From positions 1 to 6,050 of the forward strand of contig JACCYC010000170.1 in the NCBI GenBank assembly GCA_013696665.1: a stretch of 6,050 bases of DNA, read 5' to 3'. Below the pieces are notes generated by a model. That model searched no databases and had not been told where the DNA came from. It was given only the letters and a program-made list of their open reading frames with translations. The stretch's first letter is position 1. Every line of letters begins with the position of its first letter. Below are positions 6,037 through 6,050 of this stretch, in pieces. The stretch is from Burkholderiaceae bacterium (GTDB lineage: Bacteria; Pseudomonadota; Gammaproteobacteria; Burkholderiales; Burkholderiaceae_F). Made by a program: the position numbers and the translations under genes.

Positions 6037-6050
6037 ATGGCTACTGGAAC
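6037..6050 (+). CDS. pilC: Start of the next pilus gene, probably the platform protein PilC
   Basis: Only 14 bases are visible, reading M-A-T-G-T. The start stands 20 bases after the pilB stop with a CGGAG ribosome site, and no terminator intervenes, so it is co-transcribed with pilB. The name rests on context: in Betaproteobacteria pilB is normally followed by pilC (inner-membrane platform protein) and pilD (prepilin peptidase), and beta PilC proteins often begin MAT. The sequence alone cannot prove this. Confidence 0.7.

Overview
The window looks like housekeeping chromosome from a betaproteobacterium, most likely in or near the Burkholderiales. This rests on moderately high GC, on protein sequence (PilB, IspB, ObgE, ProB and L27 all read as betaproteobacterial versions) and on gene order. 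The order rplU-rpmA-obgE-proB, divergent from ispB, then a proline tRNA, then pilB-pilC, is one I know from Burkholderia/Ralstonia-type genomes. I cannot name the genus. I see no insertion sequence, phage gene, CRISPR array, toxin-antitoxin pair or defence gene, and nothing that amounts to a new multigene system.

Layout. From about 2741 down to the left edge, the minus strand carries rplU (ribosomal protein bL21), rpmA (bL27), obgE (ribosome-assembly GTPase) and the first 334 codons of proB (glutamate 5-kinase), which runs off the window. A near-consensus sigma70 promoter precedes rplU. A strong intrinsic terminator lies between rpmA and obgE, and obgE and proB overlap in an ATGA. From about 2867 rightwards, the plus strand carries ispB (long-chain polyprenyl diphosphate synthase), a complete tRNA-Pro(CGG) with encoded CCA, a 241-base gap, pilB (type IV pilus extension ATPase), and the first codons of the next gene, almost certainly pilC.

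How the genes work together. rplU, rpmA and obgE all serve the large ribosomal subunit; the terminator probably keeps ObgE and ProB well below the two ribosomal proteins. proB begins proline synthesis. ispB makes the side chain of ubiquinone. pilB-pilC begins a type IV pilus assembly cluster.

The more interesting signals are non-coding: (1) a perfect TATAAT placed so that transcription should start on or next to the A of the ispB ATG, which has no Shine-Dalgarno sequence, suggesting a leaderless mRNA; (2) a near-exact 15-base repeat that carries a second TATAAT 32 bases downstream, inside the coding sequence; (3) the terminator in the middle of the ribosomal-protein/GTPase operon; (4) a 7-3-7 perfect inverted repeat and a tiny possible leader ORF upstream of pilB. 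No stretch longer than 300 bases lacks a gene; the largest gap is 4030-4270.
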